A stretch of 46,675 nt of DNA from Lysobacterales bacterium. Lineage in GTDB: Bacteria; Pseudomonadota; Gammaproteobacteria; Xanthomonadales; Marinicellaceae. Position numbers and translations under genes: made by a program. Location of the stretch: contig JALSHI010000059.1 of assembly GCA_026982315.1 (NCBI GenBank), positions 1-46,675 on the forward strand, read 5' to 3'. The notes below the pieces were generated by a model. It ran no database searches, was not told the origin of the DNA, and saw only the letters and a list, made by a program, of their open reading frames with translations. Position 1 is the first letter of the stretch, and the number at the start of each line of letters is the position of its first letter. Positions 43,193 through 46,675 of this stretch are shown here, piece after piece.

Positions 43193-44497
43193 ATGCAAAT
43201 CTCGATTGAGCCTAAAGACGGCGTTGAAAAAATTCTCAATGTCACTATTCCTTCTGAAGAAATCCAGTCTCAGGTGGAATCCAAAATCACTGAATACGGC
43301 AAGGAAATTCAGCTCAAGGGTTTTCGCCGTGGACGGGTTCCTAAAAAACTGTTGATTCAGCGTTTCGGTTCCCAGGCGCGGCAGGAGGTTCTGGGTGATT
43401 TGATGAACGAGGCCATCAGGAAGGCAGTCGAAGAAAACGAACTGGCCCTGGCTGGCAATCCGGAAGTACAGGAAGTGAAAGATCTGGACGATGGTGGCTT
43501 CAGCTTCGTCGCCAAACTGGAGACATTCCCGGAAATTCCTGATATCGACTTCTCCGCCATCACCATTGAGCGGGATGTGGCCGAGGTCACCGACAAGGAC
43601 GTGGATGACATGCTGAAAAAATTGCGCAAGCAGCGTCAGGAATGGAAAGACAGTGCCGGTAAAATCGCCAATGGCGACTTGGTGACGCTACAATATAGCG
43701 CCCGCTCCGCCGAGGAAACCTTTCCGGCCGAAGGCTCCGAAAAAATGATTGCCCTGTTAGGGGAAAGCCCCATTCCCGATACCCTGAAAACGGCGCTGAT
43801 TGGCATGAAAAAGGGTGAAAAGGGCGAGTTGAATGTGACTTTTGATGAGGATTTTGCGGTCAAGGAACTGGCTGGCAAAGAAGTGGCATTCAACTTTGAA
43901 GTTGAAAACGTCAAGAAAGCCAAATTACCCAAGGTCGATGAAGAGTTTGTGAAGTCCTTCGGGGTCGAATCCGGCACAGAAGAAGATTTGCGCAAGGACA
44001 TTCGTGCCAACCTGGAGCGAGAGTTGAAAAACGCGCTGGAATTGCAAGTCCGCAATGCCATTTTGGCTGAACTGCGCAAGCAATGCCAGGATGTCAAACT
44101 GCCTGAAAGTATGGTGCAAAAAGAGGCGGGTGTTTTGGCGCAGCAGGCCACTGAACGGGCCCGCCAGATGGGACTTTCCAATATAGAGCCGATCCCCCCC
44201 GAGGAATTCCGTGAGCAGGCTGCCGAACGTCTTTTGAATGCCCTGATTATTGGCGATATCGCCCGCAAGGAAAATGTTCAGGTTGACTATACGCGGGTGC
44301 GTGAAAAGGTGAATGAAATTGCAGAAACCTTTGAAAATCCAGCGCAGATCGTGGAACTTTACTACAGCAACCCTGATCTGATGAGTGGAGTGGAAAACAC
44401 CATTCTGGAGTCCCAAGTGATCGAGTTGATTGCCGACAAGGTCAACAGCACGGAAAACAAGAAAACATTTGCCGAAATTCTGGAGCCGGCGCAGTAG
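43193..44497 (+). CDS. tig: Trigger factor
   Basis: 434 residues (E. coli 432). Ribosome-bound chaperone and peptidyl-prolyl isomerase. The N-terminal ribosome-binding domain has the loop LKGFRRGRVPKKL (the family G-F-R-x-G-K/R-x-P). The FKBP-like domain is about 150-245 (DLVTLQYSA ... GELNVTFDEDFAVKELAGK) and the long helical substrate domain fills the rest. GGAG lies 7 bases before the ATG. It follows tRNA-Leu closely and precedes clpP and clpX, the classical gammaproteobacterial order. Confidence 0.98.
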   Translation: MQISIEPKDGVEKILNVTIPSEEIQSQVESKITEYGKEIQLKGFRRGRVPKKLLIQRFGSQARQEVLGDLMNEAIRKAVEENELALAGNPEVQEVKDLDDGGFSFVAKLETFPEIPDIDFSAITIERDVAEVTDKDVDDMLKKLRKQRQEWKDSAGKIANGDLVTLQYSARSAEETFPAEGSEKMIALLGESPIPDTLKTALIGMKKGEKGELNVTFDEDFAVKELAGKEVAFNFEVENVKKAKLPKVDEEFVKSFGVESGTEEDLRKDIRANLERELKNALELQVRNAILAELRKQCQDVKLPESMVQKEAGVLAQQATERARQMGLSNIEPIPPEEFREQAAERLLNALIIGDIARKENVQVDYTRVREKVNEIAETFENPAQIVELYYSNPDLMSGVENTILESQVIELIADKVNSTENKKTFAEILEPAQ

Positions 44498-44518
44498 CGT
44501 AAGGATATACACACCCTG

Positions 44519-44562
44519 TCATGGCCGATTCGGCACGCAGCAGTGTTTCGGGCAGGCCATGA
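44519..44562 (+). other. Hairpin in the clpP leader
   Basis: TCATGGCC (44519-44526) and GGCCATGA (44555-44562) pair perfectly with a 28-base loop between tig and clpP. No T-run follows. It could be a weak terminator or a leader structure for clpP. Confidence 0.4.
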
Positions 44563-44602
44563 TCTTCTGGGCTCCTTCACAAAACATATCGAGGTTAATG
44601 GC

Positions 44603-45205
44603 ATGAATAAAGGCGAATTGATGGCACTGGTTCCCATGGTGGTTGAACAAACCGCCCGGGGTGAACGCTCATACGACATTTATTCACGCCTGCTAAAAGA
44701 GCGCATTATCTTTCTGGTCGGCCCTGTGGAAGAGCACATGGCCAATCTGGTTGTGGCACAGTTGTTGTTTCTGGAGGCGGAAAATCCGGACAAGGATATT
44801 TCCCTGTATATCAACAGTCCTGGCGGGGTGATTACCGCTGGCATGGCCATTTATGACACCATGCAGTTTATCAAGCCTGATGTCAGCACCATCTGCATGG
44901 GGCAGGCGGCCAGCATGGGGGCGTTCTTGCTCACCGCCGGCGCGAAAGGCAAGCGCTTCTGTTTGCCCAACAGCCGTGTCATGATTCATCAGCCGCTGGG
45001 CGGCTTTCAAGGACAGGCCACGGATATTGATATTCATGCGCGAGAAGTCCTCAAACTGCGGGATCAGCTCAACACCTTGATGGCCAAGCACACTGGCCAG
45101 CCCAAGGAACGCATTGAACAAGACACTGACCGCGACAACTTCTTTAGTGCCGAGGAAGCCAGGGATTACGGTTTGATCGATGAAGTGATCAGCCAGCGCG
45201 CTTGA
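44603..45205 (+). CDS. clpP: ATP-dependent Clp protease proteolytic subunit
   Basis: 200 residues from the ATG at 44603 (GAGG upstream); a frame from 44543 would add 20 residues over the leader and is rejected. The serine protease triad is Ser104 in [12 protein letters not shown], His129 in [10 protein letters not shown] and Asp178 in [27 protein letters not shown] is typical. ClpP forms the double-ring chamber that degrades proteins unfolded by ClpX or ClpA. The start of the mature protein ([20 protein letters not shown]) matches the family after the short propeptide. Confidence 0.98.
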   Translation: MNKGELMALVPMVVEQTARGERSYDIYSRLLKERIIFLVGPVEEHMANLVVAQLLFLEAENPDKDISLYINSPGGVITAGMAIYDTMQFIKPDVSTICMGQAASMGAFLLTAGAKGKRFCLPNSRVMIHQPLGGFQGQATDIDIHAREVLKLRDQLNTLMAKHTGQPKERIEQDTDRDNFFSAEEARDYGLIDEVISQRA

Positions 45206-45318
45206 TTTTTTCGACGCAGGCCTTATCTCAAGAAGTGACAATTTAAGGCGGATTGCCCAACGCCATGCCGGAAATGTTGTGTTAATGGCACAACAGGCGG
45301 TGATTTTGCTGGCATTTT

Positions 45319-45347
45319 TTGGGTTTTCTTCCGGCTTGCTTTATACT
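45319..45347 (+). promoter_or_regulatory. Likely promoter of clpX
   Basis: TTGGGT (45319-45324), a 17-base spacer and TATACT (45342-45347), 53 bases before the clpX ATG in a 195-base gap. It suggests that clpX has its own start besides read-through from clpP. Confidence 0.45.
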
Positions 45348-45400
45348 TTGGGCAGACGCAGACATCTGTCAGTACACACAAAGAACGGCACACAAACTCC

Positions 45401-46645
45401 ATGACAACTGAAAAAGACAAAAACCTGTATTGTAATTTTTGCGGAAAAGGCCAACAGGAAGTGCGTAAGCTCATCGCCGGGCCCAGTGTCTTTATTTGCG
45501 ATGAATGCGTGGATCTGTGCAATGAAATTATTCGCGATGAGCTGGAGGAAACCAAGCCGGAAGGCCTGAAAGAGCTGCCTTCGCCCAAGCAGATTCACCA
45601 GCACCTGGATGACTATGTGATTGGCCAGGAAAAGGCCAAAAAGATTTTGTCCGTGGCGGTTTACAACCACTACAAACGCATTCAGTCCAATCAGTCCAAG
45701 GATGATATTGAACTGTCCAAAAGCAATATTTTGCTGGTTGGGCCGACCGGCTCAGGCAAAACCCTGCTGGCTGAAACCTTGGCGCGGATTCTGGATGTGC
45801 CTTTTACGATTGCGGATGCCACGACACTCACTGAAGCCGGTTATGTGGGCGAGGATGTGGAGAATATCATCCAGAAACTGCTCCAAAAATGTGATTATGA
45901 CGTGGAAAAGGCCCAGACCGGGATTGTCTATATTGATGAAATCGACAAAATTTCCCGTAAATCGGATAACCCCTCCATTACTCGGGATGTTTCGGGCGAA
46001 GGTGTCCAGCAAGCCTTGCTCAAGCTGATCGAGGGCACTGTGGCGTCGGTGCCGCCACAAGGTGGGCGCAAACATCCCCAGCAGGAGTTCCTGCAAGTGG
46101 ATACCAAAAATATTCTTTTCATCTGTGGCGGTGCGTTTTCAGGTCTGGAAAAAATCATTCAGCAACGGTCGGAAAAATCCGGCATCGGGTTTTCGGCTGA
46201 AGTTACCTCGCCGCAGGAAAAAAGCGACAACCTGGCTGTGTTCGAAGAGCTGGAGCCGGATGATCTGGTCAAGTTTGGCCTGATTCCAGAATTTGTCGGC
46301 CGGTTGCCCGTGGTGGCCACGCTGGAGCGTTTGGATGAAGACGCCCTGATACGCATTCTGCAGGAGCCTAAAAACGCCATTACCAAACAGTTTGCCCACA
46401 TGTTTGACATGGAAAATGTAGAGCTGGAGATTCGCCCTGATGCCCTGTTGGCCATTGCCCGTAAGGCATTGGAACGAAAAACCGGCGCACGTGGCTTGCG
46501 TACCATTATGGAAAAGGCGTTGCTGGACATTATGTATGAACTTCCTGACATGAAAAATGTCAAAAAAGTTGTCATTGATCGGGCGGTGATAGAGGAAGAC
46601 GCCAAGCCCTATGTCATTTATGAAAATCTCAGCTCCTCGGCCTGA
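45401..46645 (+). CDS. clpX: ATP-dependent Clp protease ATP-binding subunit
   Basis: 414 residues. The N-terminal zinc-binding domain has four cysteines (CNFCGKGQ and CDECVDLC) and binds adaptors and substrates. The AAA+ module has Walker [17 protein letters not shown], Walker [12 protein letters not shown] and the [22 protein letters not shown] region. The ClpP-contacting loop is present as SGIGFSAE (family IGF). It unfolds tagged proteins and feeds ClpP. The C-terminal end is complete 30 bases before the window end. E. coli ClpX is 424 residues. Confidence 0.98.
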   Translation: MTTEKDKNLYCNFCGKGQQEVRKLIAGPSVFICDECVDLCNEIIRDELEETKPEGLKELPSPKQIHQHLDDYVIGQEKAKKILSVAVYNHYKRIQSNQSKDDIELSKSNILLVGPTGSGKTLLAETLARILDVPFTIADATTLTEAGYVGEDVENIIQKLLQKCDYDVEKAQTGIVYIDEIDKISRKSDNPSITRDVSGEGVQQALLKLIEGTVASVPPQGGRKHPQQEFLQVDTKNILFICGGAFSGLEKIIQQRSEKSGIGFSAEVTSPQEKSDNLAVFEELEPDDLVKFGLIPEFVGRLPVVATLERLDEDALIRILQEPKNAITKQFAHMFDMENVELEIRPDALLAIARKALERKTGARGLRTIMEKALLDIMYELPDMKNVKKVVIDRAVIEEDAKPYVIYENLSSSA

Positions 46646-46675
46646 TGCCAGCGCAGGGACAGCCTGAGAAATACA

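Overview
The window is a stretch of gammaproteobacterial chromosome. The evidence is the gene order asd-fimV-truA-trpF-trpB-trpA-accD-folC, the pair prmB-aroC, and the block of tRNA genes (Pro, Arg, His, Leu) followed by tig-clpP-clpX, together with the FimV, GspC-F and USG-1 type Asd proteins. Base composition is moderately GC-rich and even. I see no phage, integrated element or CRISPR array, and I cannot fix the order or genus. Almost all of it is coding, and many genes overlap by a few bases.

Layout. Positions 1-9056 (minus strand) are one tight run: an acyl-CoA dehydrogenase, a small putative lipoprotein, the type II secretion genes gspC-gspD-gspE-gspF, then ftsE and the start of ftsX. 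Positions 9314-11992 (plus) hold two uncharacterised cytosolic proteins, the first made of repeated winged-helix-like units. Positions 12124-13678 (minus) hold a cold-shock protein and tyrA, each with a clear terminator. A CsgG-like exported protein (13794-14519, plus) converges on nadC-nadA-nadB-nadE-nadD (20696 to 14527, minus), which covers every step from aspartate to NAD. Next come a secreted protein of unknown function and the overlapping pair sco-psd (minus).

From 23387 onward everything is on the plus strand: a DUF938 methyltransferase, prmB-aroC, asd, fimV (with its own terminator), truA-trpF-trpB-trpA, accD-folC, fumC overlapped by an exported protein with a duplicated module, gph, and a two-component pair of the NarL/DesK type. 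A gene-free region of about 800 bases (41627-42447) carries two near-identical copies of a palindrome-rich repeat. It is followed by five tRNA genes (Arg-ACG, Pro-TGG, Arg-TCT, His-GTG, Leu-TAG) served by two likely promoters, and then tig, clpP and clpX.

The items that most deserve a second look are: the type II secretion ATPase without the usual tetracysteine zinc site; the unknown lipoprotein coupled to gspC; the secretion-ftsEX junction; the divergent NadD in an all-in-one NAD operon; the repeated winged-helix protein with its partner; and the fumC-linked protein with a duplicated C-terminal module. All functions are assigned by reading motifs by eye. No database search was possible.
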